DNA from: Cryptomeria japonica
Taxonomy: Eukaryota > Streptophyta > Pinopsida > Cupressales > Cupressaceae
Reading direction: 5' to 3'
Length of the DNA: 64,000 nt
Assembly: GCF_030272615.1 (NCBI RefSeq)
Contig: NC_081413.1
Span: 188,132,669 to 188,196,668, forward strand
The first letter of the stretch is position 1. Each line of letters begins with the position of its first letter. The translations under genes and the position numbers were made by a program. Positions 24,335 through 34,985 of this stretch are shown piece by piece. The notes under the pieces are model-generated. The model worked only from the letters and a program-made list of their open reading frames with translations. It was not told the DNA's origin and made no database searches.

Positions 24335-24381
24335 TTTGCCCCTCTTTGAATTAATGTGTGAGTAGCGAGTTGGTTCAAAGA
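24335..24381 (-). promoter_or_regulatory. Tat-2 polypurine tract and adjoining hairpin
   Basis: TTCAAAGAGGGGCAAA (minus strand, 24335-24350) abuts the 3' LTR and primes plus-strand DNA. TCTTTGAA (24343-24350) can pair with TTCAAAGA (24374-24381), putting part of the tract in an 8-bp stem. Confidence 0.8.
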
Positions 24382-24980
24382 ATAGTTTATGTTTAGGAGA
24401 TACCAGTTCTGAACTTGATTGATCACGAACCAGATGAAGAGCGAGGTATTCAGTTTGTTTTGAAGTGATGAAACTGAACAGAGTTAATTAAAGCGAAATC
24501 GATCCTCAACTTGATTGAACTAGGATCGATGAAGAGCAAATATATCAAACTTGAACTTGATTGATCAAGAAGTAGATCTTACTAATCTAGAACTTGATTG
24601 AACTAGACATAGTGAAGAAGAGAAAAACCAGTCTTGAACTTGATGGATCAAGACACGATTAGTGAAGATAAATTGTCCAGCTTGATTTGATGTGAAAAAA
24701 CTGAACACCTGCTTAAATTAAGCGTGTGATCAAAGATACTCTTTAAACCCAAGATTGAGTTTAAATGAATAATCAGCTTGATGAAAAGCGATGAAACTGA
24801 TTAACATTAAGAGACTGGTTCAGACAAAGACAATATCAGCTTGATATGAAGCGATGAAACTGATATGCCCCTAGCGATGAGGTAAATATTAGCTTCTCGA
24901 CTTGAAATGAATATTTTGAGGAAATTATTGACTTTGAGGATGATAATCATTGATGATGATGATGATGATGATGTCATGAG
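24382..24980. repeat. AACTTGATTGATCAAG-type degenerate repeats and (GAT)n
   Basis: About eight loose copies of GAACTTGATTGATCAAG or CAGCTTGATATGAAGCGATGAAACTGA, roughly 40-70 bases apart, followed by a GAT trinucleotide run at 24951-24974. The region lies upstream of the PMD gene and beside the PPT. Confidence 0.6.
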
Positions 24981-25388
24981 TATGCCCCCTCGGGAGCGAA
25001 ATCGAAAGATAGAGAGGGTTGCGTAGTGATTTGAGGCAATTATTTGAGCGATGATAAGTGATTTGAGCACAAAGATTAATGTTGAAGATTAAAATTAGAG
25101 TTAATGTGAGAATTAAATTGAGATTTAGTGTCGAATTAAGCGCAAATTGAAAAAAAGAATGAGCATTTTAATGAAAGCGCTAAGTGGTCTCAGTTGTGCA
25201 AAATTGACTAGGAAGGCGATCTCAGAATTCGATTTCGATCCCAAAAATGGAATCAGGACTATCCATTTTCACCTCTCCAAGTTTGAAATTTTAAAATCTC
25301 TCTACGAAGAAAAATGGCCATTCCAATCCAAGAGCACCATTTTGAGCACCAGAGATGTCATATTCAATGGCGAAACTACGACCCAGAG

Positions 25389-25934
25389 GTAAGTGATCAA
25401 TCTTAAGCCTGTTTGATTTCTTTAATTTTGAATTTTGATTGATTTTTTTGCATTTTTAAGTCATTTAAAGTCGTGTCTTATGGTTTATCATGTAGGATAA
25501 GACCATTTCTCATACGATAAACTGTCTTTATTCTAGTTTGTCATATGGGCATATAGGGTTTGTCATATGATGTGGGCTCATGTCTCGTACGAACTTGTGC
25601 TTGAGTGCCCATTTTGTCGTGCAATGTATAATTTTTATTCGTATTGTAATAGTTTGTCTTCCTATGTATAATCCTGATTCGTACGAAATTCTGCCCTTCT
25701 ATGAAAACTCGTATAAAAATAGCAAGCATGTTTTAGAGTCAAAATATGAAATTTTGATTTTGCATTTTGTATACTTGGCTTCGCAAGCATGTTTAGCATA
25801 TTTGTATCTCAATTTGGATCATGTGTTGACAGTGTTTATGTTTGATTTTACATATTCGGTTGCTAGATAATTTGTTTCGATATGTTTATCCACCTATGAT
25901 GGGATTAGTTCACGGTTTATCAGACACAGAATAG
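25389..25934 (+). other. Predicted intron of the PMD gene with CGTACGA-type repeats
   Basis: Donor AG/GTAAGT at 25389 and acceptor AATAG/GGGACA at 25934 give an in-phase join. From 25490 to 25720 it holds TTTGTCATATG (twice), TCTCGTACGAAC, TTTGTCGTGCAA, ATTCGTACGAAA and similar copies. The acceptor lacks a strong pyrimidine tract, so the exact border may differ. Confidence 0.5.
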
Positions 25935-26517
25935 GGGACACATTGAGTTGTGTGGGTTTGGATACCTTCTTCAGATGTTTGATATCCATGTAAATAATGG
26001 GATGTTGCCTGCATTAGCAGAGAGGTTTCATTCAGAGCATAATACTTTCTATTTACCTATAGGAGAGATGACGACCACACCTGAGGATGTCTACCGGATT
26101 CTCAGGATTTCGTTCACTAGTGACAAGGTCAATTATGATTCTACTTAGTGGCCAAGTATCTTAGCTTTGAGATGGATATTCCATGATGAGACTATCCTTG
26201 AGCGGGCCATCACATGGGATGTTCTGATGACTAGGTATAGTAAGGAATTTTTGTTGGCATGCATGTTAGCAAGTATCATTGGGTGTTTTGTTATGCTGGA
26301 CAGGGGACAACAGGGTTTTCTATGTGGCTGGGCTAGGATGCTCAAGAGACTATTGACTCATCCTAAGAGATTAGGGTGGGGATCTTGTTTGTTAGCCCAC
26401 ATGTATCATGAGATGCACAAGGTTGCATATAGGGAGGGGAAGAGAATGGCAGTAAGTGTTTTAGTTTTGCAGATATGGGCATGGGAGCACATCCCAGTAT
26501 GCAGGCCAATAGTAGAT

Positions 26518-26522
26518 GATGT
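26518..26522 (+). repeat. Copia target duplication, left copy
   Basis: GATGT before the left LTR; the right copy at 34981-34985 is TATGT (4 of 5). Removing the element and one copy restores the PMD reading frame (VDDVREPYQ), which supports the pair. Confidence 0.7.
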
Positions 26523-27996
26523 TGTTGAACACAGAATACCACTGAGAGGGGGGTGAATCAGTGGTTTCAAACCTTCTTCTTTCTCTGATCTAACTTCAGA
26601 AAATCAGTTATTCACTTAACCACTAAATAGTCATACTGTTAATACAAGAAGGAATACCAAAGAGATCATTCACACAAAAGTAACTCACAACACCAGATTT
26701 ACGAGGAAAACCCAATATGGGAAAAACCTCGGTGAGAAAAGTTGTTGGAGACTACTACTCCAATCCATCCTCACAAGTAAAACACTGACTTACAAAGATT
26801 TAGGGTACCAACCCAAGGAGCACCAACCCCTGCACCAAGCTTCAACTTGGCGATGTATATTGAAATACTTGTTGCAAATTAGTTTTAAAACTCTGTGATC
26901 AAATAACTCTCTGTCGGTTGACAGTCTTTTCTCCTCCACTAAATTTCACACTGTTGGTTGTGACAGTTTTGTCTTTGATTCTCATCCTCTGTTACCTTTC
27001 TCTCCCTCTCTCATATAGTCTCTCAACACACTGTGTCACATGTGGACGCTACTTGCTCTGCCACACCTTGATTGTTAGGCTCCACTGCAAGACTATAGTT
27101 CTGCCAGTATGCTTGCTCACGCACACTGCAACTTTCTTAAAAAAATTTCTATGGTAGGTAATCCTTCTCCTTGCTCACTCTCTCTCCTCTTCTCCTTCTT
27201 CATAGCATCAACTCTTTCTGTCTTGAGCTCTCATTTCTTATACAGCAATTTCCTGCCAGAACGCAATTCAAACTTCGAAGCGGTTAGGGTTTCCTCTTTC
27301 TAACAAGATCTTCAATTTGATCCAATCCAGCCTGTCTTGGATCAATCACCTATCCTTAAAAGATGCATTTGTACATGGTTTGCATTATCCAATGCATATC
27401 TGCATAAAATAGCAATTTCGAACAAGATCTCCTGCCTTCAAATCCGTTAACACATAAAGACACTTCAGCTGTTTCCTTTTCGAGGACTTCCTGAATCGTA
27501 TTTCATTTGTATTGATTCAGGTGCCAACTACTCCCTAATCTTCCTCTATCATTCCTTCTTTCTCAAGCCACAATCAGTCATACAATCCCATGATTTGTGG
27601 CTCCTTCATTAATGGTGATTATCTATTTTATTGACCCTATTGATGAGGCTTCACCAACCCAACACATTTTCCCCCTTTGCTCCACATGGCATCACAACAA
27701 TAAAGACATGGCCCACCAACACACAGTTGGTCCGAAAATCACATACTGGTACATCCCTTTGTCAGTCGAGGTTTCTTCTTCTGTTAACCGATAGAGCACA
27801 CTATACTAGTAGCACATCTTCACCTCAGTGGTTTGACTCACAAATTTAACATCTTGCCTCTTCATCATAAACAAGAAGCCAACCTTCAAACCAGTTTGTA
27901 CTTTACCGGTAGGCCTTCATTCTTTATGTTCACCCTTATGTGAATATCCATCATGTCGATTGACATCAATGACAACTTAGTGCCAAAATGCCAACA
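26523..27996 (-). repeat. Copia 3' LTR
   Basis: Plus-strand ends TGTTGAACAC and GCCAACA. It pairs with 33439-34980. It lacks a roughly 40-bp tandem duplication (two AGGGCAC..CCCAAGGAGCA blocks) and a short GAATACAATGAAGGCTTC segment present in the other LTR. Confidence 0.93.
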
Positions 27997-28144
27997 ATCT
28001 CCCCCTTTGGCATTGATGTCAACTTCTCATGATTCACTTCATACCAGTACATTTCTCCCCCTTTGACATAATGACAAAGGATACTAGACACTCCCCCTTT
28101 GATCCATACCAATCTCCCCCTTTGACCATTTTCAGCTCCCCCTG
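27997..28144 (-). promoter_or_regulatory. Multiplied polypurine tracts of the copia element
   Basis: The tract beside the LTR is CCAAAGGGGGAGAT (27997-28010). Four more follow upstream in the element: 28054-28066, 28090-28102, 28113-28125 (all TCAAAGGGGGAGA-like) and CTCAGGGGGAGCT around 28134-28145. Repeated PPTs are a described Sirevirus trait. Confidence 0.85.
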
Positions 28145-28161
28145 AGCCACATAAAACCTGC

Positions 28162-29757
28162 CTAGACAGATGACACAACTCCCAACTTGTGTCGAAGGTA
28201 CTCAAAAGTGCTTACCAGTAATGGTTTGGCGAAAATGTCTGCTACTTGTTCACCAGTAGGAACATAATCCATCCTTACCTCCTATCCTTCAACCTTCTCT
28301 CTGAGAAAGTGATACTTGATAGCAATGTGTTTCGTTCTGGAATGTATGACTAGATTCTTTGCTATGTTGATTGCACTCGAATTGTCACACTGGATGACAA
28401 TAGAATCAGTGATGTCCACCTATATGTCTTTGAGAGTCTACTTCATCCAAAGCACCTGAGAGCAGCATGTAGCAGCAGCAATGTACTCGGCTTCAATAAT
28501 AGACAGAGAGACTGGGTCCTGCTTCTTGCTATGCCATGAGACCAACCGATCACCTAGAAAGAAAGCACCACCACTTGTGCTCTTTCAATCATCAATGCAC
28601 CCTGCCCAGTCAGCATTAGTGTATGCTTCCAAGATAAAATATCCTTATTTAGGATACCACAAACCATAGTTGAGTGTTCCTTGTAGGTACCTTAAAAATT
28701 TGTTAACAACATTCATATGTGACTGTTTTGGTGCAACTTGGAATCTGGCCACCATGCATACTGCCTGAACTATTTCCAGTCTTGAAGCAGTTAGATACAA
28801 TAGACTACCTATCATGGATCTTTATAGAGTCTGATCCACCACCAGTGATTCATCATTCTTGCTCAATTTGTTGTCGGTCACCATGGGGGTACTTACCGGT
28901 TTACAATCTGCCAGTTGGAATTTCTTCAATATCTCCTTTGCATACTTGACTTGTGAGATAAAGATTCCTTTATCTTGTTGTAATATCTGCAAACCAAGGA
29001 AGTATGTCAATTCACCAAGCATTGACATCTCAAATTTTGACTGCATTTGATCAGCAAATTCTTTACAGAGAGTGTCCTTGTTGCCTCCAAAGATAATGCC
29101 ATCTACATACACAACCACAATGATCATGTGGTTCCCATATTTCTTTATGTACAAATTTCTATCTGCACTCCCCTTTTTGAATCCCTACTCCTTTAGGTAC
29201 TGATCCAATCTTGAATACCATGCTCTAGGAGCTTGCTTTAGACCATACAAGGCCTTCTTCAACCTGCACACAAATGTCTCATCATCATGCAGCAAAAACC
29301 CTTCCGGTTTCTCCATGTACATTTCTTCTTCCAAATTTCCATTTAGAAAGGTAGATTTTACATCTATTTGGTATAGTTTATAACCTTTGTAGACAGAGAA
29401 GGCTAGGAACATTCTAATTACTTCTAATCTAGCTACTGGTGCAAATGTTTCTTCAAAGTCAATTCCCTCTACCTGAGAGTATCCTTTGCATACTATTCTA
29501 TTTTTATGCCCAACAATCTTAACTTCTTCATTCATCTTATTCCTGTATACCCACTTTGTGCCAATGATGTTCTTGTCTTCCGGTCTAGGGGCTAATTCCC
29601 AAGTCTTGTTTTTCTCAATCTGTTGCAATTCTTCTTCCATGGTATCCATCCATTCTTGTCTTTTGCTGGCCTCATTGAATGTTTTGGGTTCAACTTCAGT
29701 CATGAGGCATAGGTTGACTTGTTCATCATTCTGGGCAAGTCTTCTTCTAGTCTGCAC
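28162..29757 (-). pseudogene. Copia reverse transcriptase and RNase H
   Basis: RT starts near TRRRLAQNDEQVN and shows EEELQQIEKNKTWELAP, GTKWVYRNKMNEEV, ARLEVIRMFLAF, YQIDVKSTFLNGNLEEE and KALYGLKQAPRAWY. The catalytic box reads VVYVDGIIFGG: the second Asp of YVDD has become Gly, so it would be inactive. RNase H at 28162-28560 has EYIAAATCCSQVLWMK and RTKHIAIKYHFLREKV and ends HKLGVVSSV with the stop at 28162-28164. A gap in frame near 29160-29185 and stops inside RNase H add damage. Confidence 0.88.
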
Positions 29758-29856
29758 ACCATCACCCTTATTTCCCAGAATTTGCTCTTTCGAGTGATTC
29801 AGTTGTACATACCAGTTGGGGACCTTCTTGGATGCTACCTCTGGTTTAGTATCTGA

Positions 29857-31191
29857 CTAAACTTCATCACATTCATCACTGGAGTCATTATACTGGTTAA
29901 CATGTGCTTGACATCCTTTGTGCATATCTTCATCAACTTTTACATGCACACTCTCAATGACACTTCTTAGTCTTTTATTGTGGCATTTGTAGGCTTTGTT
30001 GTTAGATGAGTAACCAAGGAAGATTCCTTCATCACTCCTAGAGTCAAAACTTCCTAGGCCATCCATATCTTTCTTGATAAAGCACTTGCTTCCAAATACT
30101 TTGAAGTATTTTACCGATGGCTTCAGGTCATACCATAGCTCATAAGGTGTCATTTTGTTGTTTGTTCTTAATTGAACCCGATTCAAAGTATATGCAGCAA
30201 TATGAATAGCTTCTTTCCAATATGTGTCCGACTGACTGGCCTCATTTAATATGGTTTTGGCCATCTCCTTGACTATCCTATTCTTCCTTTCTACCACACC
30301 ATTCTATTGTGGTGTTCTAGGAGCAGAGTATTGCCTTCTAATTCCATGTTTTTCACAATAATCTTCAAATTCATTTGATGTGAACTCTCCACCCCTGTCT
30401 GATCTTAGGCATTTTAATCTATAGCCACTTCCCTTTTCCACCATCTTCTGAAAGATCTTGAATCTTTCAAACTCTTTTGATTTATCTTGCATAAAGGTGA
30501 CCCATGTCATTCTTGAGTAGTCATCAATGAAGAGCATAAAGTATCTTTCACCAACAAGTGCTCTTGTTCGAGTTGGATCACACAAATCTATATGCACAAT
30601 TTCAAGAGGTCTTGAGGTGTTGTGCTCCTTTGTCCTGAAACTCACTTTAGTTTGCTTACCTTTTACACATTCATCACAAAATGTGTTTATCGACTTGATG
30701 ATGGGTGGAATATTCCTCACACACCCCTTTTTGCTTGCTGCAGCTAAGTTATCAAAATTTATGTGGCCTAATCTTATGTGCCACAACCAACTTTCATCTA
30801 CTTGTCCTAACATACATTGGGACTCATATAATTCCTTCAGATTATAAACATTTCCATCTGTTCTCTTTCCTTCTGCCACAACTTTACTGGTACTGTCTTT
30901 CTTTATTTGGCAACCAGTTGAGTCAAAGATGAATTTGTAACCTTTGTCACACATCTGACTCACACTCAGCAGACTATGCTTTAGGCCTTCCACATAGTAT
31001 ACATCATGTGCCTTCAGTTTTCCATCAATGCTTAGCATTCCTTTTCCCTTTATTTTGATGGAGGAATTGTCTCCAAACCTTACTGATCCACCATTCCAGT
31101 CTTCAAGTTTAATGAATTTCTTTTTGTCACCAGTCATATGGTTTGAACAACCACTATCTACCACCCATAGGTTTTTCATTTCAGCATGCAA
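29857..31191 (-). pseudogene. Copia protease and integrase
   Basis: Protease: LWVVDSGCSNHMTGDKKKF, with the catalytic Asp present. The integrase zinc finger reads IRLGHINFDNLA and CDECVKGKQ. The catalytic core has VHIDLCDP, FIDDYSRMTWV, LRSDRGGEF and VERKNRIVKEMAKTIL, so the DDE residues can be seen. A TAG at 30304-30306 follows APRTPQ, where other copia elements have Gln before NG; a CAG-to-TAG change fits. The frame then continues without a shift to 29857. Confidence 0.88.
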
Positions 31192-31197
31192 GGCAAT

Positions 31198-31640
31198 CTA
31201 TACTATGAGACTTGATTCTACCTTTTCCTTTTCTTTCTGAACCCAAACTGGTTTGATTTCCTTCTTCTTGTCGGCTGCTATATTGAGCTCAGGTTCAGTC
31301 ACCAACTCTTGATTTAGATTTGCCTTCATTTTCTTCATCTTCCTGATTTTGCATGACTTTGCTATGTGTCCAAATTCTTGATAGTTATAGCATTTTATAT
31401 TTTCATTTAAAGGGACATCCTTAAAATTATTGTAGGGTACTGTTTTATTCTTCCTACAATCAAAACTCTTATGACCATATCCATTGCACTGATAGCAGAC
31501 AACATTCATATCCCGGAGTGCATTAAATGGATTTCTACTTTCATAACTCATAGATGGCTTATTGATTAATCTATAGTCATCTATTATGTGCCCAAATTTG
31601 TTACACCGGTAACAATAACCATAAAAATTTGAAACATATC
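31198..31640 (-). pseudogene. Copia gag C-terminal zinc-knuckle cluster
   Basis: Three CCHC-like knuckles: CYRCNKFGHIIDDY near 31565-31615 (last Cys is Tyr), CYQCNGYGHKSFDC near 31455-31500 (intact), CYNYQEFGHIAKSC near 31340-31390 (second Cys is Tyr). Such knuckles bind RNA in the particle. They follow the coiled coil and precede the protease. Confidence 0.75.
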
Positions 31641-31668
31641 GGTTAGGTTGTCTTGGTCCTGAATGGAA

Positions 31669-33372
31669 CTACCTCACTGGGGGTCTTCCCTTCATGTTGT
31701 TGAGTTTGGTGATTCCTTCACGGTCAATTCTTTCATTTCTCCTTGGGTTTGCATGTTGGTATAAGAAGTGTGGCCTCCGGTTCATTGTTGTATACTGATT
31801 TGAGTTGCGATTTCCAACAACATCTGCATATGTCTTTTTGTCGATATCCTTGCCTACAGTGAATGTCTTCTTTTCTTCACCTTTAATTGAAGAGGTGAAC
31901 ATTATTTCTTTGCCAGACTTATCTTTGTGAGTTGAACTTTGACCTTCTTCAAAGCCTAAGCCACCGATGTCTTTGGATTGCTTTTGTTTGCTCAACATCT
32001 TGTCCAAGGCCTTAGTGTTGCCTTCATGCTTGCTCCTTATTTTTATTTCTTTCTTACTCTCTTCAAGCTCCTTTCTAAGCTTTGCTATTTTTGCTTCCAG
32101 CTCTTGATGCTCCTTTTCTTTCTTTGTCAAATCAGAGGTTGTAACTTCACAAATCCTCTTGGTTTCTTCCAGCTGCAATTTCAAGTCAGATATGGCTTGA
32201 CCAGACTCATCCAGAGACTGCTTCAAGAGATCTTGTTCGTCTATTGCAACAAGCTTAACCCTCTTGAGTTATCTTCTTGTTTTACTCAATTCTTCAAGTG
32301 CACTGATAATTTCGCTCTCCAGATCCACTTCAACTTCAATATCCTCTTCTTCCTCATCTTCATCAGCTGGTCTATCAAGAGCCATGAAGAGATTGACTTT
32401 TCTGTCGTTCTCATGGTAATCATCTTCTCATGCATTTTTCATCATCGGTTGTGTCATCCTCAATGGTACATAGGTTGTTCTAGTTTTGGTAGCCTCTCCT
32501 TCCCTACCGGTAGTCATTCCTTTCTTTATCTTCGCCAGCAAATCTTCTGAACTCTCTTGACTCATCCCCACCGGTTTCTTTGTGAGGACAATTTTCAGCG
32601 AAGTGTCCTACCTTTCGACAGTTGAAGCATTTAAGTGGTATCTTTCCTTTATATCGGTTGGATCCTCTTTTGAGCTTCTTGACAAAATTTGCTACTTCTA
32701 CATCAAAGTCTTCACTAGATTCTTTATGAGTAGAAGCTTCTTTCCTCTTTTTGGTGATGTTGAATGCTGCTTCTTTCCTTGAGGAAGTATCACTTCAGAG
32801 AGCCAAATAACTCATCCATTGTAAAATTCTTCAGATCCTTGGCTTCTTCTATGGCTGACACCTTAGTATCATATTTGGGAGTGAGAGATCTAAGTATCTT
32901 CTTGATAAGAATCTCATATGCAATCTCTTCTCCAAGTCCTCTAATAGTATTCACAGTTTCATCAAATTTGTGAAGATAGTCTGCAATCTTTTTATAATCT
33001 TTCATTTTGATGCTTTCAGGTTGGCCCCTTAGTGTTTGCAGCTTGGCTTCTTTGACTTTTGCATCTCCTTCAAACAACCTCTGCAATTTGTCCCATGTCT
33101 CCTTTGTTGAAAAATAGTGCATTACTTTGACAAATTCATTATCGGACAGTCCACTCAAGATAGCATGTTTTTGCCTTAGCATTATTCTCATATTCCTTTT
33201 TTGCATCTAGATCAATGGGAGGAGAATTAGGAACAACATACTCATTATTAATTGACATCCACACATCAAAACCAAGAGAGGAAATATAGGTCTCTATTCT
33301 TCTGCTCCAGAAGGCATAGTTGGATCCATCAAACATGAGGGATTTTGAGGAAGCAAACTCACTTCTTGCCAT
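31669..33372 (-). pseudogene. Copia gag with coiled coil
   Basis: It starts MARSEFASSKSLMFDG and NYAFWSRRIETYI, the usual copia gag opening, at 33372. A frameshift near 33165-33185 moves to the frame HAILSGLSDNEF, then TKETWDKLQRLFEGD, KMKDYKKIADYLHKFDETV and ILRSLTPKYD. A zinc knuckle CFNCRKVGHFAENC lies at about 32585-32632. After it, 31900-32226 is a long charged heptad run (LQLEETKRICEVTTSDL, LEAKIAKLRKELEES), a clear coiled coil. Stops and shifts separate the pieces. Confidence 0.82.
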
Positions 33373-33424
33373 TGTGTTCAAAGTCCAGAAACTACCCAAG
33401 GTTTAAAGATAACTGGGAACCTAG

Positions 33425-33436
33425 GCTCTGATACCA
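33425..33436 (-). other. Copia primer-binding site (initiator tRNA-Met)
   Basis: TGGTATCAGAGC on the minus strand, two bases inside the 5' LTR: the classic plant site complementary to the 3' end of initiator tRNA-Met. Confidence 0.95.
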
Positions 33437-33438
33437 AT

Positions 33439-34980
33439 TGTTGAACACATAATACCACTGAGAGGGGGGTGAATCAGTGGTTTCAAAACTTCTTCTTTCT
33501 CTAATCTAACTTCAGAAAACCAGTTATTCACTTAACCACTAAAAATTCATACCGTTAATACAAGAAGGAAGGCCAAAGAGATCATTCACACAAAAGTAAC
33601 TCACAATACCAGATTTACGAGGAAAACCCAATATGGGGAAAACCTCGGTGAGAAAAGTTGCTGGAGACTACTGCTCCAATCCAGCCTCACAGGTAAAACA
33701 CTGACTTGCAATGATTTAGGGCACCAACCCAAGGAGCAACAACCCCTGCACTTTTAGGGCACTGACCCAAGGAGCACCAAGCTTCAACTTGGTGATGTAT
33801 ATTGAAATACTTATTTGAATACAATGAAGGCTTCTTGTTGCAAATGAGTTATGCAGCTCTTTGATCAAATAAATCTCTGTCGGTTGACAGTCTTTTCTCC
33901 TCCACTAAATCTCACACTGCCGATTGTGAGAGTTTTATCTCTAATTCTTAGCCTCTGTTACCTTTCTCTCCCTCTTTCACACATTCTCTCAACACATTGT
34001 GTCACACGTGGATGTTGCCTACTCTACCACACCTTGCCAGTTAGGCTCAACTACAAGACTATAGTTCTGCCAATAGAATCCTCTCACTGGTATGCTTGCT
34101 CACGCACACTCCACCTTTCTTAGAACTTTTTGTATGGTAGGTAATCCTTCTTCTTACTCACTCTCTCTCCTCTTCTCCTTCTTTGTAGCATCAAATCTTT
34201 CTGTCTTGAGCTCTCATTTTTTATACAGTGATTTCCCGCCAGAACGCAATTCAAACTTCAGAGCGGTTAGGGTTTCCTCTTTCCGACAAGATCTTCAATT
34301 TGATCCAATCCAACATGTCTTGGATCGATCACCTATCCTTCAAAGATGCATTTGTACATGGTTTGCATTATCCAATGCATATATACATAAAATAGCAATC
34401 TCAAACAAGATCTCCTGCCTTGAAATTCGTTGACACATAAAGACACTTTAGTTGTTTCCTTTTCGAGGACTTCCTTAATCGGATTTCATTTGTATTGATT
34501 CAAGTGACAACTACTCCCTGATCTTCCTCTATCATTCCTTCTTTCTCGAGCCACAATCAGTCAGATACAATCCCATGATTTGTGGCTCCTTAATTAATGG
34601 CGATTATCTGTTTCATCGACCCTGTTGATGAGATTTCACTAACCCAGCACATTTTCCCCCTCTAGTCCACATGGCATCACAATGATCAAGACATGGCCCA
34701 CCAACACACAGTCGATCCGGCAATCACATACTGGTACATCCTTTGTCAGTCGAGGTTTCTTCTTCTGTTAACTGGTAGAGAACACTATACCGGTAGCACA
34801 TCTTCACCTTAGTGATTTGACTCACAAATTTAACATTATGCCTCTTCATCATAAACAAGCAACCAACCTTCAGACTAGTTTGTACATTACCGGTAGGCCT
34901 TCATTCTTTATGCTCACCCTTATGTGAATATCCATCATGTCGGTTGACATCAATGACAACTTAGTGCCAAAATGACAACA
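33439..34980 (-). repeat. Copia 5' LTR
   Basis: Plus-strand ends TGTTGAACAC and GACAACA. It contains the element promoter. It carries an internal tandem duplication near 33717-33782 absent from the other LTR. Confidence 0.93.
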
Positions 34981-34985
34981 TATGT
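34981..34985 (+). repeat. Copia target duplication, right copy
   Basis: TATGT, against GATGT on the left. The PMD frame resumes immediately after it. Confidence 0.7.

Larger units (their letters stand above)
26523..34980 (-). mobile_element. Sirevirus-like Ty1/copia element
   Basis: LTRs of 1474 bp (26523-27996) and 1542 bp (33439-34980), each TGTTG to CAACA; PBS to initiator tRNA-Met at 33425-33436; gag, protease, integrase, RT, RNase H on the minus strand, the copia order. Five PPT-like tracts near the 3' LTR, a coiled coil in gag and extra zinc knuckles suggest the Sirevirus group; lineage is inference. About 18 differences in the first 300 aligned LTR bases show an old insertion. Stops and frameshifts make it inactive. 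Confidence 0.92.

Noticed and set aside
31978-32550. 190-codon hydrophobic frame on plus
   Set aside because: It is the complement of the copia gag coiled coil and its upstream part, which have clear family features on minus.
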